This document shows positions 8,276-15,818 of a stretch of DNA of 42,907 nt, piece by piece. The stretch is from an uncultured Clostridia bacterium (lineage in GTDB: Bacteria > Bacillota > Clostridia > UMGS1883). The notes under the pieces are model-generated. The model worked only from the letters and a program-made list of their open reading frames with translations. It searched no databases and was not told the origin of the DNA. The first letter of the stretch is position 1; every line of letters starts with the position of its first letter. The translations under genes and the position numbers were made by a program. The DNA is taken from positions 1 to 42,907 of the forward strand of contig CAKSNY010000024.1 in NCBI GenBank assembly GCA_934476455.1, written 5' to 3'.

Positions 8276-8749
8276 ATGGCAAAACAGGTTATTCTTACAA
8301 GTGAGGGCTTAAAGAAACTACAGGACGAACTTGAGAATTTGAAAACAGTGCGCCGTAAGGAAAACACGGCGGCAATAAAACGCGCACTTTCTTTCGGCGA
8401 TTTATCGGAGAACAGCGAGTACGATGAAGCCAAGAACGAACAGGCTGAAATTGAGGCAAGAATAGTAGAAATCGAAACGATGCTTAATAATGCAAACGTT
8501 ATAGATACCGAAAGCATAGGTACTGATGTGGTGTCACTCGGTTCAAAGGTAAAGGTTAAGGATGTATCGGACGGAGAGGAAGAGGAGTATTCCATTGTAG
8601 GCTCTACAGAGGCTGACCCAATGAAAGGAAAAATTTCTGACGAGTCGCCCGTGGGCAACGCACTGCTTGGTCATAAAATAGGAGAAACCGTTACCGTGGA
8701 GGCACCTATGGGGAAAATTGAGTACAAGATTATTAACATTTCAAAATAA
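8276..8749 (+). CDS. greA: Transcription elongation factor GreA
   Basis: GreA enters the RNA polymerase secondary channel and stimulates cleavage of the 3' end of backtracked RNA. The 157 residues match the family. The N-terminal antiparallel coiled coil (about 1-75) carries the acidic tip GDLSENSEYDEAKNEQ, which supplies the residues that hold the second catalytic metal. The C-terminal FKBP-like domain (about 80-157) contains GSKVKVKDV, the DPMKGKISDESPVGNALLGH block and IEYKIINI. The ATG at 8276 has AAAAGGGG about 8 bases upstream. A consensus promoter directly upstream and a hairpin downstream suggest it is monocistronic and strongly expressed. Identification is secure. Confidence 0.97.
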   Translation: MAKQVILTSEGLKKLQDELENLKTVRRKENTAAIKRALSFGDLSENSEYDEAKNEQAEIEARIVEIETMLNNANVIDTESIGTDVVSLGSKVKVKDVSDGEEEEYSIVGSTEADPMKGKISDESPVGNALLGHKIGETVTVEAPMGKIEYKIINISK

Positions 8750-8759
8750 AAATCGATGC

Positions 8760-8797
8760 AGGCGTAAAAGGTAATGTGAAAATTGCTTTTTACGCCT
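8760..8797 (+). terminator. Hairpin after greA
   Basis: AGGCGTAAAAG (8760-8770) pairs with CTTTTTACGCCT (8786-8797), with one bulged T. The following T-tract is poor, so termination may be leaky or the hairpin may stabilise the 3' end. Confidence 0.5.
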
Positions 8798-8833
8798 TAT
8801 GTATTAAAAACATAAAATACCTCGGAGGAAGCC

Positions 8834-9781
8834 ATGAATGATGCACTGCTTGAAAGAATTTCCTGTATATCTCGGGAGGAAAGTGAAATATTAAGCGGAA
8901 GGCGTGAAATCGACCGTGATATATATATGGAAAAGCCGAACGTTATGGACGCAAAAAAATTGCTTGAGAGCGGAAAATTGATTTCTGTGAGAACGCACAC
9001 GCGCTTTATCCATTTTCCGCCGCACAGGCATAATTATATTGAGGCGGTGTATATGTGCAGCGGACAGACAACACATATAATAAACGGGGATGAAGTAGCG
9101 CTGAAAGCGGGAGAATTGCTTTTTTTAAGCCGCGGAAGCGTGCAGGAGATAATGCCCGCCGCCCGAAATGACGTAGCGATAAATTTTATTATTTTGCCGG
9201 AATTTTTTGAAAAGGTTTTGTTTATGGTAGGGCGTGAGGATACACCGCTTTGCAGATTTATAACAGACTGCGTAAAACGCGACGGCGGGCAGTCGGGGTA
9301 TTTGCATTTTAAGGTTGCGGATGTTTTACCGGTGCAAAATCTTGTTGAAAATTTGATATGGACAATTGTAAATGACCTGCCAAATAAACGCAGCATTAAC
9401 CAGGCAACAATGGCTCTTTTGATGTTGCAGCTTATGAACAATTCCGAAAAAATTGCCTATACGGACGACAGTGAAAAAGCAGTGTTTTGTGCACTGCAAT
9501 ACATAGAAGAAAATTATCGCAGCGGAAGCTTGCAGGACCTTGCAAGGAAAAACCACCGCGATTTCACATGGTATTCGCGCGAACTGAAAAGGCGTACGGG
9601 AAAGAATTATACAGAGCTTGTACGGCAAAAACGCCTCTCTCAGGCATGTTATTTGCTGAAAAATACGAAAATGAGTGTTGCGGATATATCAAATTGTGTC
9701 GGTTATGAAAATACAAGTTATTTTCATAAAATATTTTACAATGAATTTAAGCTTACACCGCATATGTACAGAAAAAAATAA
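8834..9781 (+). CDS. AraC-family regulator beside rhaA
   Basis: A 315-residue transcription regulator. The N-terminal half holds a cupin-like sugar-sensing domain with the typical FPPHRHNYIEAVYMCSG block (about residues 57-73) and a conserved glycine turn (LKAGELLFLSRGSVQEI). The C-terminal ~100 residues form the two helix-turn-helix motifs of AraC/XylS proteins, with the second signature VADISNCVGYENTSYFHKIF. The first helix-turn-helix is slightly atypical. The start ATG has GGAGGAAG three bases upstream. It precedes rhamnose isomerase on the same strand by 92 bases, so it probably controls rhaA in response to rhamnose or a related deoxysugar. The effector is inferred only from context. Confidence 0.9.
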   Translation: MNDALLERISCISREESEILSGRREIDRDIYMEKPNVMDAKKLLESGKLISVRTHTRFIHFPPHRHNYIEAVYMCSGQTTHIINGDEVALKAGELLFLSRGSVQEIMPAARNDVAINFIILPEFFEKVLFMVGREDTPLCRFITDCVKRDGGQSGYLHFKVADVLPVQNLVENLIWTIVNDLPNKRSINQATMALLMLQLMNNSEKIAYTDDSEKAVFCALQYIEENYRSGSLQDLARKNHRDFTWYSRELKRRTGKNYTELVRQKRLSQACYLLKNTKMSVADISNCVGYENTSYFHKIFYNEFKLTPHMYRKK

Positions 9782-9822
9782 TCTGCTGCAAAAAAAGACG
9801 CTTTTTTTGTCAAAAAATATCC

Positions 9823-9849
9823 TTGCTTATTACGCGAATGCGTTATAAA
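9823..9849 (+). promoter_or_regulatory. Candidate rhaA promoter with small dyad
   Basis: TTGCTT (9823-9828) and TATAAA (9844-9849) are separated by only 15 bases, a weak arrangement that would need an activator. An ACGC-GAAT-GCGT dyad overlaps the spacer and might be part of an operator. Confidence 0.35.
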
Positions 9850-9873
9850 ATATATAAAAAGGGGGAATTGTTA

Positions 9874-11124
9874 ATGAATTATTCGGAAGCAAAAGAAAAG
9901 TATAAAAAAATTGGTGTTGATACCGAAAAAGCAATTGAAATTCTTAAAAATGCACCTGTTTCGCTGCATTGCTGGCAGGGCGACGATGTGAAAGGGTTTG
10001 ACCACGAAGGACCGCTTACCGGCGGAATACAAACTACGGGTAATTACCCCGGAAGAGCGCGTACGCCGCAGGAGCTTATGCAGGATATGGACAAGGTGAT
10101 GTCGCTTTGCCCCGGAAAGAAGAAGCTTAATCTTCACGCTTGCTACGCAATTTTTGAAAACGGTGAGTTTGCAGACCGTGACAAGCTTGAGCCAAAGCAT
10201 TTTAAAAAGTGGGTTGATTTTGCAAAAGAAAGAAATATGGGAATTGATTTTAACCCGACATTCTTTTCGCACGACAAGGTAAAGGACGGGCTGACGCTTT
10301 CAAGCCCGGACGAAGAAATCCGCTCTTTCTGGGTAAATCACGGAAAAGCGTGTATCAGAATATCGCAGTATTTTGCGGAAGAAACAGGAATCCCGTGTGT
10401 TATGAATATATGGACGGGAGACGGTTTTAAGGATATTCCGGCAGACAGATATACGCCGAGAATGCTGTATAAAAAATCGATAGAAGAAATACTTTCCGAA
10501 CCATATGATAAAAATTTGGTAAAGCCGTGCGTCGAGTCGAAGGTTTTCGGCATTGGTGTGGAATCATACACAACGGGAAGCGCGGAATTTGCATTAACTT
10601 TTGCCGCAACGCACGAGGGATGCCTGCCGCTTATGGATAACGGGCATTATCATCCGACTGAGGTTGTTTCGGACAAGATTCCGGCTCTGTTGTGTTTCTT
10701 CCCCGAAATAGCTCTTCATATTACACGCCCTGTAAGGTGGGATTCGGATCACGCTGTTTTGTTTGACGATGAAACACGCGAGATGGCAAAAGAAATTGTA
10801 CGCTGCGGTGCAATCAACAGAGTTTATATGGCACTTGATTATTTTGACGCAAGCATTAACCGTATATCCGCATGGACGGTAGGTTTCAGAAGCTGGCAGA
10901 AGGCGCTTTTGTTTGCACTGTGCCAACCGTATGAGAAGCTTGCGCAGCTTCAGAAAGAAAACAAGCTTACAAAGCTTATGGTTGAACAGGAAAGCCTTAA
11001 AACAATGCCCTTCGGCGAAATTTGGGAGGAGTATTGCACACGCTGCGGCGTAAGCGCAGATGACAGCGTATGGTTTGAAGAAATAGAAAAATACGAAAAA
11101 GAAGTACTTATAAAAAGAGTATAA
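9874..11124 (+). CDS. rhaA: L-rhamnose isomerase
   Basis: Metal-dependent cytoplasmic enzyme that interconverts L-rhamnose and L-rhamnulose. The protein is 416 residues, the family length. Family blocks seen: SLHCWQGDDVKGFD near the N-terminus, TGGIQTTGNYPGRARTP, LNLHACYA, the metal-site region with MDFNP-like GIDFNPTFFSH, VESYTTGSAEF, MDNGHYHPTE, ITRPVRWDSDHAV and ALDYFDASINRISAW. I chose ATG 9874 because GGGGG lies about 8 bases upstream and the N-terminus then matches relatives; the frame extends 17 codons further without a good site. It stands alone with its AraC gene: no rhamnulokinase (rhaB), rhamnulose-1-phosphate aldolase (rhaD) or rhamnose mutarotase is adjacent. Confidence 0.96.
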   Translation: MNYSEAKEKYKKIGVDTEKAIEILKNAPVSLHCWQGDDVKGFDHEGPLTGGIQTTGNYPGRARTPQELMQDMDKVMSLCPGKKKLNLHACYAIFENGEFADRDKLEPKHFKKWVDFAKERNMGIDFNPTFFSHDKVKDGLTLSSPDEEIRSFWVNHGKACIRISQYFAEETGIPCVMNIWTGDGFKDIPADRYTPRMLYKKSIEEILSEPYDKNLVKPCVESKVFGIGVESYTTGSAEFALTFAATHEGCLPLMDNGHYHPTEVVSDKIPALLCFFPEIALHITRPVRWDSDHAVLFDDETREMAKEIVRCGAINRVYMALDYFDASINRISAWTVGFRSWQKALLFALCQPYEKLAQLQKENKLTKLMVEQESLKTMPFGEIWEEYCTRCGVSADDSVWFEEIEKYEKEVLIKRV

Positions 11125-11150
11125 AAACCCTATTCACCGGGGAAATATTG

Positions 11151-11195
11151 AAACGGTTTAAAAAGTCAATCAACTTTTAAACCGTTTCTTTTTTT
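11151..11195 (+). terminator. Terminator between convergent rhaA and araC-type gene
   Basis: AAACGGTTTAAAAAG (11151-11165) pairs with CTTTTAAACCGTTT (11174-11187) with one bulged A, followed by a T-run to 11195. The 3' arm also encodes the last codons of the leftward gene, so the structure serves the rhaA side and overlaps the other gene's 3' end. Confidence 0.85.
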
Positions 11196-12052
11196 GAAAA
11201 ATAAATCGGGGAATAACCGGTAGCGTCTTTAAATGCGCGTGAAAAACTGTGAATACACGAATAACCGAGAAGTTCTGATATTCGGCTTACGCTTAAGCTG
11301 CCCTCGGTAAGCAAGCGCTTTGCCTCCGATATTTTTAAATTCCGATAATACTGCATCGGAGACTGATTTAACACCTCGTTAAAAAGCACGCATAACTGTG
11401 ATTTGCCAAGCAAAAAACGAGAGCATATTTGTTGCTGTGTTATCATTCCGTACACATTTTTTTGCATATAATCACATACAAGCTTTACAAGAGAGCTGTG
11501 CGCAAGAAGCTTTGATTGCTCGGTATGGGAAACGGTTTTCCCGTCACAGGCGCCCGTCCTTATAAGATGGATCAGCAGATGGCTGAAATAGCATGACATA
11601 AGCTGCGTGCTTCCGAACGGTGCCGAGGAAAAATCAAGACTTCGCTTGTCGCTGTATTCTGAGGGAATAGCCGAAAGCGCGTTTTTTGTTTCACATATAA
11701 AAAGAGAAAGAAGCCGCCTTGCGGTTTTATCTGCACGGAAGGTTTTTTTGCGAAAAAAATCAATCGCATTGCTGTGAGTGGTAAAGGAAACAACTATCAT
11801 ACCGTTGCTTGTTTTTTTATCGGAAATATGTGCGTGAAACTCCCCCGGCTGGTGAAAAATCATTTCACCGCAGCTCAGGCGGCAGGCAGTGCCGTCGGTT
11901 ATTGCAACAATTGCACCGCTGTCTACGTAAACCATCTCCCAAAATGTGTGCTTTTCGGGTGAATGCGTAAAGTCTTTTTCAAACGAAAAACAGTATATGC
12001 TGTTAAAACCGTCAATCAGAATATCATTTTTTATCGGCTGCATTTCAAACAT
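11177..12052 (-). CDS. AraC-family regulator of amino-sugar cassette
   Basis: A 291-residue AraC/XylS-type regulator. The N-terminal half is cupin-like (HTFWEMVYVDSGAIVAITDG and the FHQPGEFHAH block near residues 35-75). The C-terminal ~100 residues contain two helix-turn-helix motifs, the second reading VSRISELLGYSCIHSFSRAF. It is transcribed divergently from the PIG-L deacetylase cassette, with a 145-base intergenic region containing two dyads, so control of that cassette is the simplest reading. GGAG lies upstream of the ATG on the minus strand. Its last codons lie inside the terminator hairpin shared with rhaA. The effector is unknown; an amino sugar or its phosphate would fit the neighbours. 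Confidence 0.92.
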   Translation of the reverse strand: MFEMQPIKNDILIDGFNSIYCFSFEKDFTHSPEKHTFWEMVYVDSGAIVAITDGTACRLSCGEMIFHQPGEFHAHISDKKTSNGMIVVSFTTHSNAIDFFRKKTFRADKTARRLLSLFICETKNALSAIPSEYSDKRSLDFSSAPFGSTQLMSCYFSHLLIHLIRTGACDGKTVSHTEQSKLLAHSSLVKLVCDYMQKNVYGMITQQQICSRFLLGKSQLCVLFNEVLNQSPMQYYRNLKISEAKRLLTEGSLSVSRISELLGYSCIHSFSRAFKDATGYSPIYFSKKETV

Positions 12053-12080
12053 AATAAGCTCCGTTCTTTTTTCACGTTAA

Positions 12081-12152
12081 AACATTTGCGGAAAAAATGT
12101 TAAATAATATATAAAAAATATCAAATACATTATTGTTAAACAATTATATAAT
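12081..12152 (+). promoter_or_regulatory. Divergent control region with two dyads
   Basis: AACATTT (12081-12087) and AAATGTT (12095-12101) form one inverted repeat. ATTGTTAAACAAT (12132-12144) is a palindrome just upstream of a TATAAT (12147-12152) that lacks a good -35 box. Both are candidate operators; the missing -35 suits an activated promoter. Confidence 0.45.
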
Positions 12153-12197
12153 AAAACTACAGGAAATACAATATATTTTTTCTACGGAGGGGTAAAA

Positions 12198-12896
12198 ATG
12201 AACGTATTGGCTATTGGCTGTCATCCCGATGATGTGGAGATAGCGTGCAGCGGAACTTTGGCAAAGTGTGTAAGGCGCGGAGATAATGTTACAGTGTGTC
12301 ACTGCGCGAACGGCAATATGGGACACGAGATAATAAAGCCCGACGAGCTTAGAGTAATGAGAGCGCAGGAGGCTAAAAATTCGGGGGAACTTGCGGGAAT
12401 AAATGTTGTTACACTGGATATCGACGACCTAAGGCTTGACGCTGCGAATTTAAAGCAGCGTGACGCTATGGCACGCCTTATCACAAAGGTGCAGCCCGAT
12501 TTTATTATAACGCACAGCCCTAATGATTATATGCCGGATCACACGGCGGTATCCAAGCTTGCGTTTGATGCGTCGTTTGTTGCAAGCGTGCCGCAGTATA
12601 ATGACGGGGAAAAATCAAAGCTTACACCTATATTTTATATGGATACGCTTGCCGGGGTTGACTTTATGCCGGAGGAATATGTTGATATTACCGAAGAAAT
12701 GGAGCTTAAAATAAAAATGCTTGAATGTCACGAAAGTCAGCTTAAGTGGATGCGTGACCACGATGGGATAGATTTTGCGGAGTTTGTGCGCACCTGCTCA
12801 CGCTTTCGCGGTTTGCAGTGCGGTGTTAAGTATGCCGAGGCATTTTCACATGCAAATGTATGGCCAAAGATTACTGCAGCGAGGTTGCTGCCATGA
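12198..12896 (+). CDS. PIG-L/LmbE family deacetylase
   Basis: A 232-residue cytoplasmic zinc-dependent deacetylase of the PIG-L/LmbE family, which removes N-acetyl groups from N-acetylglucosaminyl and related substrates. Seen: the N-terminal zinc motif AIGCHPDDVEIACSGTL (His-Pro-Asp-Asp, about residues 8-12), the GHEI block, and the second metal/catalytic motif THSPNDYMPDHTAVSKLAF (about residues 109-127). GGAGGGG precedes the ATG by about 5 bases. It is the first gene of a tight cluster: its stop overlaps the next start (ATGA). With a NagB-like isomerase, a PfkB kinase and a class II aldolase downstream, it probably deacetylates a free or phosphorylated N-acetylhexosamine. That substrate is inference; PIG-L proteins also act on diacetylchitobiose and on thiol precursors. 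Confidence 0.9.
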   Translation: MNVLAIGCHPDDVEIACSGTLAKCVRRGDNVTVCHCANGNMGHEIIKPDELRVMRAQEAKNSGELAGINVVTLDIDDLRLDAANLKQRDAMARLITKVQPDFIITHSPNDYMPDHTAVSKLAFDASFVASVPQYNDGEKSKLTPIFYMDTLAGVDFMPEEYVDITEEMELKIKMLECHESQLKWMRDHDGIDFAEFVRTCSRFRGLQCGVKYAEAFSHANVWPKITAARLLP

Positions 12897-13855
12897 AAAA
12901 AGTAGCATGTGTGGGAATATTGGTTGCCGATGTCATTGTAAGCACCGTTTCAACCATTCCTAAAAAAGGAACGCTTGAAAATGTAAATTCAATTTCACTG
13001 CATAACGGCGGAAATGCAATGACGGCGGCAATCAATTTAAAAAAGCTGGGATGCGATTCAAGCATTGTCGGAATGGTGGGAAGCGACAGCTTCGGTGAAT
13101 TTTTGGAGAAGAAGCTTAAAGAAAGCGGCGTTTGTACAAAAGGGCTTAAGTACAGCAGCGATGCGCAGACATCTACATCTGTATTGATGATTGATGAAAA
13201 CGGAGAAAGAACATTTTTCCATGTTATAGGTGCAAACGGAAAAGTTACATATGAAAATATTGATTTTAATGTAATAAACGGCTGTGATGCTGTTTTCCTG
13301 ACGGGAACATTTTTGCTGCCCGGGCTTGACGGCGAGCCGACGGCAAAGCTTCTAAAAAAATGCCGCGAAGCAGGAAAGAAAACATTTTTGGATGTACAGT
13401 GGGATTCCTCCGGCAGATGGATGGAAACACTGGGGCATGCAATGCCGTATATAGATGTATTTATGCCGAGCATTGACGAAGCAAGGCAGCTTTCAAAAAA
13501 AGACACGCCCGAGGAAATGGCAGATGTATTTTTAAATAAAGGCGTCGGCGCTGTCGTTATAAAAATGGGCGGTGACGGATGCTTTTATAAGGAAGCGGGG
13601 AAGAAGCCTTGTTTTATCTCCGCATACAAAAATATAAAGGTTGTTGATACCACAGGCGCAGGGGACAGTTTTTGCAGCGGATTTTTGGCGGCATATTCAC
13701 ACGGGAGGGATTTTGCCTTCTGTGCGGAGTTTGCAAACGCGGCGGGAGCATTAAGCGTTACAAAAAAAGGCGCTACAAGCGGTATAACAACATACAGCGA
13801 TGTTGAAAATTTTATGAAAACAAAAGAGGAGGAAGCAGATGTTAGTAACACTTGA
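12893..13855 (+). CDS. PfkB-family sugar kinase
   Basis: A ribokinase/PfkB-type kinase of 320 residues that phosphorylates a sugar or sugar phosphate with ATP. Seen: the N-terminal sugar-binding block NGGNAMTAAINLKKLG (about 38-53), the central acceptor region, and the C-terminal signature DTTGAGDSFCSGF (about 252-264) with the catalytic Asp in GAGD. ATG 12893 overlaps the preceding stop by four bases; an in-frame upstream start at 12860 lies inside the deacetylase gene and is unlikely. It overlaps the aldolase gene by 17 bases. In this context it could make a ketohexose 1,6-bisphosphate, such as tagatose or fructose bisphosphate, for the next enzyme. The exact acceptor cannot be told from sequence. 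Confidence 0.92.
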   Translation: MKKVACVGILVADVIVSTVSTIPKKGTLENVNSISLHNGGNAMTAAINLKKLGCDSSIVGMVGSDSFGEFLEKKLKESGVCTKGLKYSSDAQTSTSVLMIDENGERTFFHVIGANGKVTYENIDFNVINGCDAVFLTGTFLLPGLDGEPTAKLLKKCREAGKKTFLDVQWDSSGRWMETLGHAMPYIDVFMPSIDEARQLSKKDTPEEMADVFLNKGVGAVVIKMGGDGCFYKEAGKKPCFISAYKNIKVVDTTGAGDSFCSGFLAAYSHGRDFAFCAEFANAAGALSVTKKGATSGITTYSDVENFMKTKEEEADVSNT

Positions 13856-14666
13856 AGAAATACTGAAAGAAGCAGAACAAAAAAAATATGCCGTCGGTCT
13901 TTTCAATATGCTTAATATGGAAATGGCACGCGGTATAATTGAAGCTGCCGAGGAGGAAAAAAGCCCTGTTATACTTGGTGTGGCAGAGGTACATTTGCCC
14001 ATAATACCGCTTGATTGCGCAGCGGCTGTTATGCGGCATCTGGCAAAAAAAGCAAGCGTCCCCGTGTGCCTGCATTTTGACCACGGCGTTACATATTCAA
14101 AAATACTTGAAGCAATGCGTGAGGGATTTACCTCTGTAATGTATGACGGAAGCGCGCTTGATTACGAAGAAAATATTAAAAACACGCGCGAGGTCAGCAA
14201 GGTGGCACACGCGCTTGGAATAAGTGTGGAAGCAGAACTCGGCCACGTAGGCAGCGGAAGCAATGCAGCCGATTTTGACTCTGAGGATTTATATACAAAA
14301 ACAGAAGAGGTAAACGACTTTATAACCCGTGCCGATGTTGACGCATTGGCAGTTGCCGTAGGCACGGCACACGGAAAGTATATAAAAAAGCCCAAACTTG
14401 ATCTCAGGCGCCTTGAGGAGATATACAGCGTTTCAAAAAAACCGCTTGTATTGCACGGCGGAAGCGGGCTGAGCGATGACGATTTTAAAAACACCGTAAA
14501 GTACGGAACAAGAAAGATTAACATTTGCACCGAAATGTGTATTGCCGCACGTGAGGCATATATAAACAGTAGCGACCACGAAACACTTTTTATCGACGCC
14601 AAAAACGCTGTAAAAGAGGTCGTAAAAGAAAAAATGAGACTGTTTTCAAGCAGCAATAAAGCATAA
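13839..14666 (+). CDS. Class II ketose-bisphosphate aldolase
   Basis: A 275-residue zinc aldolase of the FbaA/GatY/KbaY family, splitting a ketose 1,6-bisphosphate to dihydroxyacetone phosphate and glyceraldehyde 3-phosphate. Seen: N-terminal KKYAVGLFNMLNMEMARGII, the catalytic Asp and first zinc His in LHFDHGV (about residues 79-85), EAELGHVGSG, the second zinc His in GTAHGKY, and the third in LHGGSGLSDDDF. The length is close to tagatose-bisphosphate aldolases (about 285) and shorter than typical fructose aldolases with extra loops. GAGGAGG lies 6 bases upstream, inside the kinase gene. The operon context (deacetylase, isomerase/deaminase, kinase) favours tagatose or fructose bisphosphate from an amino sugar. 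Confidence 0.93.
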   Translation: MLVTLEEILKEAEQKKYAVGLFNMLNMEMARGIIEAAEEEKSPVILGVAEVHLPIIPLDCAAAVMRHLAKKASVPVCLHFDHGVTYSKILEAMREGFTSVMYDGSALDYEENIKNTREVSKVAHALGISVEAELGHVGSGSNAADFDSEDLYTKTEEVNDFITRADVDALAVAVGTAHGKYIKKPKLDLRRLEEIYSVSKKPLVLHGGSGLSDDDFKNTVKYGTRKINICTEMCIAAREAYINSSDHETLFIDAKNAVKEVVKEKMRLFSSSNKA

Positions 14667-14687
14667 TTAAGAGAAAGGAAGATAAAG

Positions 14688-15626
14688 ATGGATTTTTTAA
14701 GTACTGTTAAAGGAAGTTTATTGGAAAATTTTTTCCCGAAGGGTTGGGATATGAAAAAAATTGATGAATGCTGTGAAAAAGGCGTAACGCGTGAAAGCTT
14801 TTGGAACAAGGATTTTTCACCTGTAGAGTGTGAAAACATCTACGAATTTGACGCATATATGGGACACGAAATTGCGTTAAAGATTAAGCAGGCACGTGAT
14901 AATAAGGAAAAAATTGCCCTTATTCTCCCTGTAGGACCTATGGGAATGTATAAGTGGGCTGTGTATTTTCTTACAGAATGGAATGTTAAGTGCGACCACG
15001 TTTATACCTTTAACATGGACGAGTGGGCAGATGCCGAAGGCAATACTCTTGACAGCAGCAACCCGGCATCTTTTGAATACAGTATGAAAGAAGCTTTTTT
15101 CAATAAGTTGGGTAAAAATACAGTGCCTGAACCGCAGAGAAACTTCGCTACGAAAAATAATTTGCCGACGTATCCTGAAAAAATTAAAAAGCTTAAAGAA
15201 GAAGGCGCAAAGCTTGTTTTAGTGTTCGGAATAGGAAGAACGTGCCATATTGCATTTTGGGAGCCGCAGTTTGCCGATGAATTTCAGACAGAAGAGGAAT
15301 GGAAAAAACAGCCGTACCGCATAGCTGCAAAGCTTCATCCGCTTACAATCGAGCAAAATGCAATAACAAGCTTTAAGAGCCGTACGACACTTGTTCCGTG
15401 TAGGGCAAACACAATAGGTCCCGGTTTGTTTTTGCAAGCAGATTATGTGATAGGCGGTGCAGACGGCGCTCTCGGACGCGGTATGGGCTGGCAGGGAATG
15501 AGCTTTCTTATGGCGCTGCATTACGGTCCGGATAAAAGTGTTACGGCAAGCTATATTCCCACGCTTCCGGGAAAGCTGTTTTATCTTAAGGAGCTTAAAG
15601 GTCCTCTTACACCGGAGTGCAACTGA
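14688..15626 (+). CDS. NagB-like glucosamine-6-phosphate isomerase/deaminase
   Basis: A 312-residue protein of the NagB/RpiA/phosphogluconolactonase fold, longer than E. coli NagB (266). Family blocks: TFNMDEWADAEGN (Asp111, matching NagB Asp72), a GIGRTCHIAFWEP block (residues 181-193, matching GIG-x-DGHIAFNEP), and C-terminal VIGGADGALGRGMGWQG, replacing the NagB allosteric-site region. His187 and Glu192 (NagB His143 and Glu148) are kept, but the aspartate of the DGH triad (NagB Asp141) is Thr185. The reaction is therefore probably isomerisation/deamination of an amino-sugar phosphate, with altered ring-opening chemistry or substrate. GAAAGGAAG precedes the ATG. It is the last gene of the cassette, 21 bases after the aldolase, and is followed by a terminator. 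Confidence 0.85.
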   Translation: MDFLSTVKGSLLENFFPKGWDMKKIDECCEKGVTRESFWNKDFSPVECENIYEFDAYMGHEIALKIKQARDNKEKIALILPVGPMGMYKWAVYFLTEWNVKCDHVYTFNMDEWADAEGNTLDSSNPASFEYSMKEAFFNKLGKNTVPEPQRNFATKNNLPTYPEKIKKLKEEGAKLVLVFGIGRTCHIAFWEPQFADEFQTEEEWKKQPYRIAAKLHPLTIEQNAITSFKSRTTLVPCRANTIGPGLFLQADYVIGGADGALGRGMGWQGMSFLMALHYGPDKSVTASYIPTLPGKLFYLKELKGPLTPECN

Positions 15627-15691
15627 CGCGTAAAGCCTGCAATGCCTGCGGGAGGTTCTGCCGAAAGGGAAAAGAAAATATATATATTTAA

Positions 15692-15731
15692 AAATACTTG
15701 CCTTCGTTTGTCGATGGCAAGTATTTTTTTT
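15692..15731 (+). terminator. Terminator of amino-sugar cassette
   Basis: AAATACTTGCC (15692-15702) pairs perfectly with GGCAAGTATTT (15716-15726), followed by a T-run to 15731. Confidence 0.88.
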
Positions 15732-15818
15732 ATTCAGAAAAAATTTACAATATTTTAAAATAATGCTTTTAATATTGGAAAAAATATGGTAATATATAAC
15801 GCAAGGAGGTTGTATTTA

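Noticed and set aside
9791..9810. A/T-rich hairpin after the first AraC gene
   Set aside because: The stem is almost only A-T with a 3-base loop, so terminator function is doubtful.
12860..12892. Upstream ATG for the PfkB kinase
   Set aside because: Lies within the deacetylase gene and lacks a ribosome binding site; ATG 12893 has ATGA coupling and matches relatives.
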